This document shows, piece by piece, positions 13,500 to 25,805 of a stretch of 64,000 bases of DNA. The notes beneath the pieces are model-generated. The model was given only the letters and a program-made list of their open reading frames with translations. It did not search any database and was not told the origin of the DNA. Numbering within the stretch: the stretch's first letter is position 1; every line of letters begins with the position of its first letter. Source of the DNA: Corinectria fuckeliana (Eukaryota; Ascomycota; Sordariomycetes; Hypocreales; Nectriaceae). Position numbers and translations under genes: made by a program. Location: assembly GCA_019137255.1 (NCBI GenBank), contig WPDH01000088.1, forward strand, positions 62,001 through 126,000, in the 5' to 3' direction.

Positions 13500-14261
13500 A
13501 AGCTGGTGTCGCATGTCGTCCTCGGAGACGGCATCGGGGTGGTCGATCTTGTTGCCGAGAATGACAAAGGGGACCTTGGCAAGCTCCTCCATGGAGAGAA
13601 GGGCGTCGAGCTCGGCCTTGGCCTCGGCAAATCGCTCGTGGTCCTTGGCGTCGACGAGGAAGACGACACCGTTGACCTCGGGGAAGTAGTCCCTCCAGAT
13701 ACGGCGGGCTAGAGGGACAGCGTTAGTCGCGTGTAGTTGGGCGCACAAGAGATAAGGCACATACCCTGCTGGTGACCGCCCAAGTCGAAGGTGGTGAATC
13801 GGACGTTGCCGATCGCGAGCTCCTCCGAGGCTGCAAAGTCTTAGTATCATGGCAGGAGAGCCGCACCAGCGACAGAAGTCATCGCGCAAGACTCACTAGG
13901 GTGAAGAGTGGGCTGGAGGATAGCAACACGGTCGTTCTGCGCATCGTTCGTTAGCATTTGAAGTCCACAAATCGGCCCGGCGGGTTCTTAGGTCGTCGGG
14001 CGCCATCTTCCCAACACTGATTCCTCGCAGCACCGATAGTCCCGTAAACCGCGGGGAAACAGAGTGCCACCACGTACCTTCAGCATGTGCAGAAGAGTCG
14101 TCTTTCCTGCGTTGTCAAGACCCAGGAACAGGAGCTTGGCGTGCTTGTTAAGCAGTCCCAGCGAGGACAGCACATCGTAGACTATTCGCAGCACGTGTCA
14201 GCCCATATCGCCCTGGAGGTCGAACGCCAGGCCAAAACATACACCAGTTGACAATCCACAT
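13368..14261 (-). CDS. SAR1: Sar1, small COPII coat GTPase
   Basis: Five exons (14261-14243, 14181-14078, 13936-13897, 13830-13765, 13708-13368) give exactly 189 residues, the usual fungal Sar1 length. The first exon is only 19 nt and supplies MWIVNW, joined to FYDVLSSLGL. Visible motifs are G1 GLDNAGKT (residues 27-34), switch I around LQPTLHPTSEEL, G3 DLGGHQQA, G4 NKID and G5 CSVV. The N-terminal amphipathic helix and the lack of an N-myristoylation Gly2 separate it from Arf proteins. Sar1 starts COPII vesicle budding at ER exit sites by recruiting Sec23/24. The four introns, one in the start region, follow normal splice rules. SEC63 and a membrane lipase lie nearby on the same strand, but nothing suggests a shared transcript. 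Confidence 0.97.
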
Positions 14262-15254
14262 CTTGTGCAATGTATTAATAGGGTATTAAATCGAATCGGA
14301 CGCGATGGGCAGTCTGTCGGGTGGTATTTGTAGTCGTTATCGCCGGCGACGTTGGGTGTGAGCTGGTCAATCGGGGGAATGTCCATTGCCTGCCTTGACG
14401 AAAGCTGGCAGAAAGGGTGACGCTTTGGGTGGCCTCAATTATCAGGCAACAATACGTGGCATGTCACGCTGTCCTTCAGGTTCACCCCATTGAGATATCG
14501 AAAGACTCCGTCACGAGCCCTTTGCATATGCAATTGATACCTCTTTTCCTCTCTAATTCCTAGTTGGCTTTCTTTTCCTGTCATGCGCTTGATAGATCTT
14601 GATTACATAGCCTTCTCCACGAAGAAATGCCGACAAACCAATGACTCCGTGCGGTATTCTCCGACATGGCATCTGCTCGTATTGTCCAGCATACAGACTA
14701 TAACTCTGCTTTTCTGATGATTGTGGACTGCCGTCTTCAGAGAATCTCAAGAGTCACAGGGTCCAGGGCTAGGACTCTTTAGTCTTTCCCATCTAAAAGA
14801 ATCACAAAGTTGCCACCATGACCTCAGGTAGGAATTGTATATGGTTCATCATTGATATCTAGTAATGTCGTTATATGCCTACCCAGTCATCCAACGCCAA
14901 GTAGGGAAAATCATTCCCAATGCCTTTGTTACGGGTATCCAAACAATTTCAAACAGGCTTCCCTGTGCCACCAACGAATGTTTGTTCCAACCACCCGCGC
15001 AATGCAATGCAAACACAAAGCAAAGAAATATATACACCAACGCCTCGTATATGCCCGGCATCATCCCGATGCTCAATAGGTACAATTGATGTTTCCGTAA
15101 GACGGAGTAAGAGTGAACCGGAGAAAAGAAAAGGAATATGCGACGCCAAGTTAAAGCTGTACGTGATTCAAGTGATCTCGCCATGCATGCCATGTAAAAC
15201 CTCAACGGGAAAATGCTGTCGATCCCGCCGTGTTGTGAAGAAAAGAAATATGGT
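14262..15254. other. SAR1 promoter and 3' flank of the DUF2457-like gene
   Basis: About 1 kb. The right half has moderately AT-rich, UTR-like sequence; several short ORFs on both strands overlap each other and show no motif. I see no supportable gene. Confidence 0.5.
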
Positions 15255-17393
15255 TTAGACGGATATGACGTAGTTGCCCTGATCCTTCTTGCCAGCCATC
15301 AACAGGCCCAGCTCTTTCATGCGTTCAGCGCCCCGTCCAGGCATCGGTCGACGCTCAGGGAGCTGTCCGCGTCGAGCGCGGTTGCAATATTTTTGATGAA
15401 ACTTCTCCTTGCGTCGCTGACGTTTACTCTCCAAGCCTTTGACAATGTCGATGGCGCCGCGAATGTGAACATCATGGTTGGTCTTTTGCGTGCGGTTTTG
15501 TTTGAGAAGAAACATGATACCAGCTCGAGGCAGCGACTTGGTGTGAGTCAGGCCGGGACGACCAGCAAGGTTGAACTTGACCTGGCCGCACCGGGGTGAT
15601 CCAAGAGGCGTAGTTACGGGCTTCCCGGCCCGACCAGGTGATCTAGTTTTGCGAGGGGAAGGGCGGTCAAACAAGGGCTTCGGAGATCGACCACGATTTT
15701 TCGGGGGAGGGGGAGAATGATGCCGTTTGGGGGGAGGCGAGTGGTAGCGCTTAGGGGACTGGATGCTCTTCCGCCTTCGACGAGGGCGATCAAGCTCGCC
15801 ATGATGGATATCCTCCATCTTGCCGTGTAGCCAGTCATCCACGTCACTATCGTGGTGGACAGGATTGAAGATCTCGCCATCATTCTCATCCTCAGGCTCC
15901 GACGCGGGGAAGCTGGGGTCAATATCCTGAGGGATCATGCGCAGCCTTTCATTGCGGCGGGCCGCGAGGCAGGACAAATAGGCTTCCTCGAGAGGTCTAT
16001 CCTCGTCGAGAGTTCCGCAAACAAAATCGGTGCTGTCCGGGAGGTCCGGGGTTTCATCCCGTGGCTTGATACGCCTGGCCTTTTCACGAGTGTGAGGATG
16101 GCTGCGCTGGCTTGCGATAGAAGAGTCTGACTGAGGTTCGTGGATAGACAGCCGTCGGGCTGTAGGAGCCGAGGAGCCGTGAACAACAGACTTTTGGCTA
16201 GGGGTCCAAAGAGCCATGTTATCGTCATCATCATCGTCATCGTCGGAATCGGCAAATCCAGTTTCCTCATCGGTGTGATAACCATCAGAATCATCGTCGT
16301 GATCATCGGAATCGTCATCCTCCTCCAACTCCACTTCAAGGTCGTTGTCATCCTCATCGTCGATAGCATCCTCGTCATTAAGTTCTTGTTCTTCTTCTTC
16401 CGCCTCTTCTTCGGCTTCGGCAGCTAATCGACGAATTCGGTTCTCCTTGGTAAGAGTGTCATCAATCGTAAGCTTCTTTCGCAGAATAGGGTTTTCCTGT
16501 CGAATCCAGTCGTCTTCGCGGGTCGTTCCACTTGCGAATTCAACAAAGTGGGATCCATCCGTGGAAAGCTCCCTGGAGTTGGCTCGGATGAACTTTGGAC
16601 GTGCCATGGAATGTCTTCGAATGATCTGGCGAGGAGTAGTTGACGTTGCAGCAGAGAGCGTCGAAGAACGCTTGGGAGTTGATGGAGACTCGGGCTTAGC
16701 ATGGCGAGATGCCTGTCCTATGTGAGAGTCGACACGTCGTGGGGGAGTGTTCTGGGTCGAGGCAGGTCTTGCTGGGCAAGCGAACTTGATGCATGGTCGG
16801 CGCGGTGCTTCCTGGGCCGAAGGGGTCTTCACCATGGCCTGGGAACTAGGAGTTGGCTGTTGAATCACGGGTTTGCCACCGCAGGCAAACTGGATGCTGC
16901 GCTTGCGGGGCGCCTGAGTGGCAGGATTGGACTGGTCTTCGAGTCTGACTGCTACGCCGAGTAGAGAGACTTGCTTGGGTTCGATATGAATATCAGCATC
17001 CAGACGCATAATTGCCATCTCAGGGAGAGGGGGGCTTGGAGTGTTGGGTCTGGAAGGGCTCGTGAGTCCGGTGTCGCTCGTCAGGTCGGCAGTAGAGGCA
17101 AGGCTAATGTTACTAGCGAGCGAGCGACGTCGATGGTTGCTAGTCATGATGGGGCGAGAGACTTGGTGAGCTTGAGGGTAGGCGGGAAGGTCATCGTCGG
17201 AGTGTCCCATGATGGCCTTGGTCAACAAGGAGGAATTTTCATTGGGGCGACGAATGGTGGTCCTTTGGAAGTTGTCGGGGTCAATATGGCGCTTGAAACG
17301 TAGCTCGGGGGGTTCGTCAGCTTCCTCGCATTCTTCTGAGCCGTGCGTGGCCCAGAGGGTATCAGGGTTGGTGGTAATCATGTTGGTAGACAT
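15255..17393 (-). CDS. DUF2457-type acidic fungal protein of unknown function
   Basis: An uninterrupted 712-codon frame starting MSTNMITTNPDTLW and ending NYVISV. The N-terminal half contains conserved-looking blocks (NFQRTTIRRPNENSSLL, NPILRKKLTIDDTLTKENRI) and a long Asp/Glu-rich stretch around residues 330-400. The C-terminal half is Arg/Pro/Ser-rich (RRRKSIQSPKRYHSPPPKR) with a final basic region (KSLPRAGIMFLLKQNR). This layout fits DUF2457, a fungal-specific family with no assigned reaction. Strong charge blocks and predicted disorder suggest a nucleic-acid or chromatin-binding role, which is inference only. No intron is needed. The AAC CATG context supports the start. The next gene upstream is over 8 kb away, leaving a long upstream region. 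Confidence 0.72.
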   Translation of the reverse strand: MSTNMITTNPDTLWATHGSEECEEADEPPELRFKRHIDPDNFQRTTIRRPNENSSLLTKAIMGHSDDDLPAYPQAHQVSRPIMTSNHRRRSLASNISLASTADLTSDTGLTSPSRPNTPSPPLPEMAIMRLDADIHIEPKQVSLLGVAVRLEDQSNPATQAPRKRSIQFACGGKPVIQQPTPSSQAMVKTPSAQEAPRRPCIKFACPARPASTQNTPPRRVDSHIGQASRHAKPESPSTPKRSSTLSAATSTTPRQIIRRHSMARPKFIRANSRELSTDGSHFVEFASGTTREDDWIRQENPILRKKLTIDDTLTKENRIRRLAAEAEEEAEEEEQELNDEDAIDDEDDNDLEVELEEDDDSDDHDDDSDGYHTDEETGFADSDDDDDDDDNMALWTPSQKSVVHGSSAPTARRLSIHEPQSDSSIASQRSHPHTREKARRIKPRDETPDLPDSTDFVCGTLDEDRPLEEAYLSCLAARRNERLRMIPQDIDPSFPASEPEDENDGEIFNPVHHDSDVDDWLHGKMEDIHHGELDRPRRRRKSIQSPKRYHSPPPKRHHSPPPPKNRGRSPKPLFDRPSPRKTRSPGRAGKPVTTPLGSPRCGQVKFNLAGRPGLTHTKSLPRAGIMFLLKQNRTQKTNHDVHIRGAIDIVKGLESKRQRRKEKFHQKYCNRARRGQLPERRPMPGRGAERMKELGLLMAGKKDQGNYVISV

Positions 17394-19494
17394 GGTTGAA
17401 GTGGTGGTGGGGGTGTTTCGAGGTATTTGAATGAACCGAGGGGACAGGGATTAAGGCTAGAAATCCGGGTGAAAGGCAGCGAGCTGGTCTTGATTGGGAG
17501 TCGTCGTAGAAACAGGAATCCTGCGAAGGAACGATCCAAGCAGGTAACTTGAGGCGGTGGGTTCGTTGAGGGAAGATGCGCTGTCGATGTGGTGCTCGTG
17601 GAGAAACTGCAAGGTGTAGCAGGCGCCTTGTTTGGAAGATGATGGTGTATGGTTGCAAATTATTGCGTCCCTGAGGACAGAAGTGCTATAACACCAAGAC
17701 GACAAACATGGTCAACGGTGAGTGCTGCGGGTGGTTGTATAGAGGAGCTTCGGTAAAGGGCGAAGCGTCTAACAAACGAGATGGGGCCGAAGTCAGGATA
17801 AAGCCACACGCGGGCCTTTTAGGAGGGCGAGATGGAGGGCGAGCAGGCAGGCGGCCAGGCGACGGGAGTATCTGGACTCGCGGGTGGGCAGGGTCCGGTT
17901 ACACGGATGGTCGCTGTGGGTGGGCTGCCAGATGTGGGCTTGCTGCGGATGCTGTGGGTGTGACGGGCGCGGTTGGTGTTGTGTGGGTGGCAGGGCAGGC
18001 TTGGCGGCGCTGCAGATGACGTCCCGCCGACAGTTGCGGTGCGGACGAGACAGGGAAGCCTTGGCAGCCAAGGGACAGCTTCTGAGGATTGGGGACGGGG
18101 GGAGGACGATCGTCGGCAGCACGTGTGAATATGCGTGCGTGTTGCGTGTTGCAGGTGTGAGGGTGAGGATGAGGGTGAGGAGAAGAGTAAATAAAGCGAG
18201 GAATTGAGAATTGAGAGCCGGACGTGGGTGGGAGAGGGAATAAATTGGAGGGTGAAAAGCGAGATGGCCTTGTTGCCGTCAAACCATCCAATGTTAATAA
18301 GCCAGCCCTGAAAGCTTGCGAAGCACCTTGGTACCTCAGTGACAAGCGACCGCGGCAGCGGCACAACGAGCCTGGCCTGGTTGGGGTCAACGGCGACAAA
18401 GACGCGGGATGGGGCTCGTCCCTAATTAGAATAATTAGCAGGGAGCCGGAGCCAAGGAGCCAATGCGAATCGTAGGTAATTGCCGAGCAAGGAGCGGGTA
18501 AAAACCGGGCCCGGAACAGCAAAGAAGGAGAGGAAGAAAAAAATGGGAAAACGGGAAATTTTGCTGGCACGGGTTGGACAAGAAGTTTTTCCCCTTGATG
18601 GGACTGGCTTTTGGGGGCCACGGGGAGGGGCAAGGGGAGAGAGCCAAGGGCTTAATATCCATGATGGGCTCCATTTGTGTAGGCCGCCCTGGTGCCTTGA
18701 TTTTCAGTGGTCCAGTGGCTTCCCAGCCCTGAAAACGACTGGCTCCAGCCCGTGCTGGTGTAGGTTTTGATGGCAGTGGAGGGCTTTAGGGGTTGTTGGG
18801 GGCCGTATTAGGGGCCGCCTCGATCGATCCATGGCTGTAGGTAGCCTGTCAGCCTCTCATTAAGTTTGCTCGGATCCATAGTAGCTCGCCGACCTTGCCC
18901 TACATACCCCTCCCTCCGGTACCGTAGCCCGTCCTACTAGTAGCCTGTGTCTTGCCGCTTGCCCTTGCCCTGGCGCTTGGTACCGAATGGCCTTGCCGAG
19001 AGGAGATCAGGAGAAGGACCCCTTCCAAATCATCCCGACGAACGGGCCTAATTTCGGCTGACAGACCCTCTGTGCGTGCTTGAGCCGACCACACGGTGTC
19101 TCAAGATGACCACCGGCCAATCAGAGCCTTTGTATATGTCCCCCTGAGACCTGTCAGAGGCGCTCGCAGGTGGTCCACGTGCTGACTCTGAACGCCAACG
19201 CGTTCCCCGGCACTGTGTCCATGCACTGTCTGGCACCACGAAGCCGCCGAGTCATGTCTGGCGTCTCACCGCGCCGCCCGCCTGAGCCTTGGTCATTGTC
19301 AGCAAAGCCAACAGCCCCGTGCCGCCACAAGTTCTTCCTGCCCGCCGTTGATTCACATCATCCATGCGCCAGAGCTCCACTGATGTTCGCGGCGCACCTC
19401 AACATCTTGCGTACAAGTTTCTACGAGGTACGTACCTACAGCACCGTGGACGTACTATTAGGCTAGGTATTAGTATTCCATTTGTACTACTCCA

Positions 19495-19513
19495 TACGAA
19501 GTACTACTTCGTA
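19495..19513. repeat. Near-perfect 19-bp palindrome built on TACGAAGTA
   Basis: TACGAAGTA is followed by one base and then its reverse complement TACTTCGTA. The same 9-mer recurs at other intergenic sites in the window (19603, 25121, 37025, 48843). It could be a protein-binding site or part of a small dispersed repeat; the sequence alone does not decide. Confidence 0.6.
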
Positions 19514-20656
19514 AACCCCGACTCTTTCCCCTTTGTTGTTGTTACAGTCGCCGCCGGCTCCTTCTGCGGGAAAGAAAAGGCCGGCGAGGCGGTGTACCTA
19601 CCTACGAAGTACGAGCTCTAGTTTGGTTGCTTTGTTGACCGTGTCGAATATTCATCAATGCCAGTCCGAAGTACACAAAGGCATTGATTGAGCCAATGAA
19701 CCTTTGTTCACGCCAACATCAATGGCATTGCAATGTCCGGTCGCCATCGGCATCAAAGGCAAGAAAAAGGGCATAACAAACAACTTCAGAGACATCACAG
19801 GCACAACAAGCATGCGGCATGGTAGCGTTAGTCCTTAGCCTGCTGCATAGTGCCCCGTACGAATTCCACCTCCTCCTTCTCCTAGGATTGCGCGTCTCAC
19901 TTAATTAGCTCAGACACCCGGACTTTGACGTGTTTCTTAACCTCAAACCTCGGCCTCGTCCCCAAACACCCAGGAATTAGCTCCGAATCCGCCCCAAGAG
20001 CTCTGATTCATCTCGTTCGCCATATTATCCCTTGCAGTATTCGTACGTCGCACGTCAAGCAGCCTCAAACGGATGGGCGAATGCAGGTCTTGGATCTCTG
20101 GTTGCCACACCGGCAAGCACCCGGTGCTCCAGGGCCCTTTCATGCCATTGAATGCTGGTCTTTGATGCAGCACCTGTACAACACACCAGACCAGCCGGAT
20201 GTGCAAGCTTGCACCACCGCTTCGTCAGCCGGGTATGCCGTCGTCGACAGTGCGGTTCCTCAGTGCTGCCTTCGCCGAAGCCCTCCACCAAAGCCCTCCA
20301 CCCCAGAGCAGGGCAACTTTCGTGGGGGTATCATTGCACTATTTCCCCACTGCCGGTCGTCCGCCATGTCCAGTGCCCATGGTGCAAGTTGTGGGTTTCC
20401 CTAGCTCACGGACATTCGGACAGTGGTTGGTGCGAAAGCTCACTTTGAAGCTTGTGAGGTCGAACTGCCAAGCTTGGAATGGCCCAAAAGAGGCGCTCGC
20501 AGACTACTGCACTTCGTACTGTCACATCAACACCCCTCGAGACACCCTTCTGGGCATGGTTAGCGGCTCGAGGGCAGATCCCATTACATCTCTTCTCTTC
20601 TCATCTCGCCCACTTTCCGAAGTCCCATGCCATGGAAGCTTGCAGTTGACGTCGTG

Positions 20657-20708
20657 CATCCCAAGCCTGCATCACAACACCGCCTGGCACAGATGCAGGC
20701 TTGGGATG
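20657..20708. repeat. Perfect 17-bp inverted repeat with 18-nt loop
   Basis: Arms at 20657-20673 and 20692-20708 are exact reverse complements (left arm begins CATCCCAAGCC). Transcribed RNA would fold into a stable stem. It lies in a gene-poor stretch with no adjacent coding region, so a terminator role is not supported. Confidence 0.75.
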
Positions 20709-21717
20709 TTGGGATATTACCTCTTCCGCGTGTCCGTGACATGCGTTGATCGGCCGATGGCTTATGCCCGCATTGCTAGTGCTGTGTTACCTAGTATTGC
20801 TTTTGCAGACACAGCTAGGCTAATGGAGCCCTGCATAATGTTCGACAACTGCCATCGAGTGTTGCAACGCCCATCCGCCAAGTCGGTTTCGACCGATAGT
20901 AAAGACCGAGCCGCAACGCGAGCGTGAAACAGCACAGCTGCCTATTTCTTGGCGATCTACATCTACACTCCGTGCCCCCAACACAGAGGGCCGCAACACA
21001 GCAGCAACTCTCGTTGTCTTATCTTATGCCGTGTTGTACGAGTCCACGGAATACAATGTAGCTCTCCTGACGAAACGCTCACGAGGCCCGGCGACCTCCG
21101 CCTTATCGACAGACGTCCCTGCTTGCGGTGTTATCAGCTTGCCGCCAACTCCTCTTCTCTGGCAAATGCTGGGCAGATACGAATACTGTCGACATTGGAA
21201 TGACGCTCGCTTCTCGTCACGTTGGCACATACACATGGACGCTAACCCCCGCGTTGCTCAACTCAACCCCGCATCCTCACACTGGGAGAGCGGCAACGCG
21301 GCATCAGCGCGTAGATGGAAATTCGTCTCGCCCGTGCCGCTATAGTTACGACGTAACACCAAGAACAACAATCCATGGTCTAGACCTTGGAGGCTCATGC
21401 ACTGGACATGAGCGTTCTCTAGCACTGCTTATCAAGGGCTCACCCATCGCCTGGGCATCGATCCATGACAATCAATGTCCATTGTCCATTGCTCGCCACC
21501 CACCCTTCTCCATGATGCACGTCGGTGCTGGTGTCGCATCCGGCGGTGAGAACGCCAAAGCCGGAGAGGGACGTCTTTGTGGATCTGGAATGATCACCTC
21601 AACTGAGCAACACATTGGCTAAGAAGTTGAAAGAGGGGAAGAGTAGGACGGCAACACGAATATTCTCGTATGCCACAACAAAGCAACGACCGAGTTGCAT
21701 GCAACGCAGCATACCTA

Positions 21718-21759
21718 GAGTCGTGACCCACCTTTTCGTGTGCCCCACCCCTTTGCGCA
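21718..21759 (+). repeat. Left 42-bp terminal inverted repeat of the Fot1-like element
   Basis: Begins GAGTCGTGACCCACC and is identical to the reverse complement of 23523-23564. It is GC-rich and not RIP-mutated, in contrast to the interior. Confidence 0.93.
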
Positions 21760-23522
21760 CCGCCGCGCGACGCGCTTCTGTAATCATCATTATAATACTT
21801 ACTTATAACTTTACTAATTATCATCTAAATTCGCCCAGATTTTCACGATGAAGCCTCTAAAGGCTGATTATAAGGCCCTGATCGAAGAAATCCTCGAAAA
21901 AGCCGCTAAAGGTGTAGCAATTCGCAAGCTTACTAGAGACTATAATATTTCTGAGTTAACAATCTGATTATGAAAAAAGGGCATATAAAACGCGAAAAAG
22001 GCCTAGAAAGATACCTAAAGATTATCGCTAAATTAAGAGAGCCTATTAGTCTGTTATATTCTTATAGAAGAAGTAGTAGGTTAGGTTTTATTATAGTGTG
22101 AGCTATATAAAGTTATATAAGAGATCTTAGACTCTTACTATAAAGATAGTCTTATTAGCTAGCATTAGGTTTTATAATTTCTATAATACTACCCTAAACT
22201 TAAAATAAAGATATTTATATCTCTTAAAGCTACTTATTTAAATAGTATAACTCTTAAAGTAATCTAACTATAATATAAAATACTAGTATAGTAAATACTT
22301 AATAAGTCTATTAGATTAGATAGGATTTATAATATAAATAAATATAGCCTCTCTAAGGGTATAACTAAGATAGGAAAAGTTATTAGAAGCTCTCTCTCTT
22401 ACTGCTTAGTCATCTTAGAGAGTGATTCTTATAACTAGGTCTTAATTATAAAAGTAGAAAGCACTAAAGAAAAATATCTTATCTTATATATAGTCTTTAT
22501 AGGAAATAACCTTTAAGAGTAATAGTTTCCTAATAATTTTCTACCTTAGGTATATAACTATTTGCTAACTAGGTGGGTAAATACCTTTATATATAAAAAG
22601 TGGCTAAAAGAGGTGTTTCTTAAGAAAATATAGCTATTAGACCTGTCTTTATAGAGGATTCTTATTATTAATAGCTTTTAGGGTTATATTAGGCTTAGAT
22701 TCTAGTTTAAAGTACTATTTTATTATGTTTAGATTATCTATTTACCCTCTTATAGCTTATATATTATATAGCTGTTTAATATAAGTATATTTAGCCCTCT
22801 TAAGTGTGCTTTTTAATACTAGATAAAGTAGTACTTCTTATTTTTAATAACTACTCTTATTTAAAAATAATACTTTCTTATAGTATATAAAATAGCTTCT
22901 TAAGAAGCTATAACTAAGAAAAACATCTAAGTAGGTTTTTTAGGTGTAGAAATATAGCTAGTTAATATAAAAAAGCTAATAGTATATATTATTATTACTA
23001 AGTAGTTACTACTAGTAGAATTAGTATTATATATACTAAAGTAATAAAAAGTTATAAAAGATAATATTTCTTATATGCTTAGAAATAAGACTAAGCTAAT
23101 AGTATAGCTTAATTTGCTGTAAAAAGACCTTAGTAGTTTTACCTAGACTGTCTAAGAGATAGGAGAAAAGATAAGAAATAAGCTTAATTTTTAGAATGCT
23201 AAAATCGTTAAATTATAAGTAAAAGTTATATATTTAGAGGTATAAATAGCTTTATAAAAGCCCACTAGGTGTAAGACAGTCTAATTTAATCTAATTACTG
23301 CTTTTCTAACAGCTAAGAAGATCAAAAAGGCGAAGCTTATATCTAAGAAGAAAAAGAGGAAAAAGAAAGCTCTTACGCCTAAGCCAGCACGAGAGGTAGC
23401 AGAAAAAGTGGGCAGTTTAAACATATACAGTATGATAAACACATTCTAGGCTTAGCTAGTTATTTTCTATGGTATTCGTTAAGAAATACGGTCTTCAAGT
23501 CTGACTATAAACGCGATCCTGA

Positions 23523-23564
23523 TGCGCAAAGGGGTGGGGCACACGAAAAGGTGGGTCACGACTC
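23523..23564 (-). repeat. Right 42-bp terminal inverted repeat of the Fot1-like element
   Basis: Exact reverse complement of 21718-21759, immediately followed by the TA target duplication. Confidence 0.93.
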
Positions 23565-23566
23565 TA

Positions 23567-25805
23567 CCCAGTACGCCGGAACCTAGCAACTACGAGCCCA
23601 CCAACCAGCCGAGGGTTCATTTAGAAGTTCCGAATGTCTAAGCCTAACACAGCAGTGTCTCTGCTACTAAAGCTGTAAGCCTCTGACGCCGAAGAAATTG
23701 CGCTCCGATGTCTTGAACCTCTCTGTCTAGATCCGCCTTTTAACCTCCAAACCCACCATAAAGTCGCAAAGTCGCAGCAGATACGCACGTATCGGGTGGA
23801 TTCTCTGGCGAAGCCGAGGTCTTCAGCATAAAGTTGGTGTACGAGTACATACCAGTGAGTCCGGGAGCTTGGCTCACATAATTACGGTGCCGTCTCACCG
23901 ACATGCTTCTCCCGCCGCCTCGCCGATGACTGGCCCGGTCTCGGCTGGCTCAGGCTCTAACCTCCGCCACCATCATCACTTTGTCATCGCCGTAGAGGCA
24001 GACTAGTAGAAGCCCCTCGATTCAGGCAAGGAGATGAATTAGGGCGGCGCCAGAAGCGCGGGTTTTTTTCCCCCCGCCCCTTCGGCGCGGCAGACTTGTG
24101 CTCCCCTCCTAGTCCGGCTCCTTTCACCCACCAGCACCACAACGATGGATGCGACGTGCTCTAGCTCTCGGCGAATAGACTGAAGCTTCAAGCGTGGATC
24201 CTGTGACCTGCAAGCCAGCCACTGCAAGTGCAGTGCGGCGAGTGCAGTGGAACAGCGGCTGCAGATGCACGCACAAGACCGGCCCAGAACCACGCCATCA
24301 TGGCAAACATAGTGTGGCTTCGGTTGTCGATCAGGGACTTTGCATTTGCTACTCTGCCGTCCAAGACATGCCAAGAAGTGTGTTGAATCACAGCACTCGC
24401 TACGAAGGTACGGGTCCAAGACATGTTGTACCAGTATCCACCGGTTCGCCTCGTTTACAACCGCTTGCAATCCGTACCATTGTGTACATTTGTAAGACGT
24501 TTTCAATTGCTCCGCTGCTGCATCGCGGCACAAAATTCTAGGCTTGGCCAAAATACCCCCGCCCCCCAAGAAGGGCAAGTTTTTCCTTTGCTCGTTCAAC
24601 GACTACCTAATATATGGCATCCCCAACCCGATTGCGGCGGTTCAAGGGCGGCGCGGTGGGTACAACTTTGAAAATTTGCCCTTCCGCTCAGGCTTGCCGG
24701 TTCTGGGACACAAATTGTTGAAGTGGTTCTTTTTCTAGCCCTACCGACGAAGTAGCCGGCTCGTGATCGTGGGTGTACCGTTCGGTACGGGTCGTCTCAC
24801 AGCGCGGCGCGGTAATGGGAGGCATTTTCTTCACCGTCAAAGGGCCAGCCCGCACGCTCCGGCTACGGACGGATCGGTCGGGGCTATTGCGACTGCGGAC
24901 TGGCGCCGTGGATTTTCCCGGTTCCAGTCTTGTTGCCCTGGCACGAGGTCGAGATTCCTTTGGACCCGACGCCCGCTTGTCGTTTGGGTTTTTCGTTCCC
25001 GGGCGCTGGATTCATGATGTAATGCAACCATCAGCCCGGCGCCGCGAACGAGCGCAAAGAGGAAGTGCCGGTCTCAGCGGCCGGATTTCCACGGTAGACC
25101 ACCACGGTACAACGCATGCGTACGAAGTATGTACAGCAGTACAGTTTCACTGCGGCCTTCTTGGCAGGGGCAGGGCAAAACGTTACCGTGAAGTGACCAA
25201 GTGACGCAACAGCACGAAGTTTCAGGGCCGAAAGGAGTGGATTTGCCGCTCGTTGGGGTGTTGATCGTGACGACATAGAGCGAGATGGTGGTGGGGATGA
25301 GCCACTGACAGCGCCGAGGCAGTGCACTTGTCCATCATGCATTGCCATCCGGGCTTGAAACATGTTTTGTTGGAACCTGGGCCGGATGCTGTTCCCGTCG
25401 AGGCATCAAATGTTTCCCTTACGGCAGATTCGCCGCTTTGCTGCTGCTGCCAGGGTTGTCTTCGTCCACGTGTATGTAATATCTGGTTGCCACCTGGGTC
25501 AAGCAGCAACGGCGAAATGTCCTTGCCGGTCCCCGAACATACCGTTGGATGGATGTTTCTCGGCGTCGTGCATGCGACCGACGTCATATCTCGCTGTCCG
25601 CGGGCGTTTTAGCTGGCGTGCCTCGGCTATCTAGGGTAGGCGATGAGCCAAGAGAGGGATGCTGTCGGTCGGCGGAGAAGGCGGCAGATTGGAGGTCAAT
25701 GATTTTGGTGGCTCAAGTCGGGTCGAGCGGAGGGTCGATGAATTCTGATGACTTGGGGCTGACGCCATGCTCGTGTGCTGTTTGATCCCAAAGATTGTGA
25801 TAAAA
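23567..25805. other. Intergenic region between the Fot1-like relic and the NLR pseudogene
   Basis: About 2.2 kb with normal GC content directly after the transposon edge. It contains several overlapping ORFs of 60-190 codons on both strands, none with a recognisable domain. I see no supportable gene. Confidence 0.5.

Larger units (their letters stand above)
17394..21715. other. Gene-poor stretch upstream of the DUF2457-like gene
   Basis: About 4.3 kb with many short overlapping ORFs on both strands but no recognisable protein motif. The first 1-1.3 kb probably holds promoter and 5' leader of the gene ending at 17393. The rest contains short palindromes and an inverted repeat, listed separately. 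No tRNA or rRNA was seen. Confidence 0.5.
21716..23566. mobile_element. RIP-degenerated Fot1/pogo-like DNA transposon
   Basis: The element spans 21718-23564 (1847 bp) and is flanked by a TA dinucleotide on each side (21716-21717 and 23565-23566), the Tc1/mariner-class target duplication. It has perfect 42-bp TIRs. Just inside the left end, an ATG at 21848 opens a frame (MKPLKADYKALIEEILEKAA) resembling the N-terminal helix-turn-helix part of Fot1/pogo transposases, but it meets stops within about 40 codons and no long frame survives. The interior is extremely AT- and TpA-rich, the expected product of RIP acting on CpA. Size, TIR length and TSD fit the Fot1/Pot2 group. The element is not autonomous. 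Confidence 0.88.

Noticed and set aside
7296..14261. SEC63, lipase and SAR1 as a co-regulated secretory cluster
   Set aside because: The genes are on one strand and two act at the ER, but spacers of 670-740 bp with separate leaders and no shared motif give no support beyond proximity.
20199..20927. 242-codon ATG frame on the plus strand
   Set aside because: No domain, irregular composition, overlaps other ORFs of similar length and contains the 17-bp hairpin; looks like chance openness in GC-moderate DNA.
24039..24599. 186-codon minus-strand frame
   Set aside because: Cys- and Arg-rich without any family motif, with overlapping ORFs on the opposite strand; no splice-supported extension.
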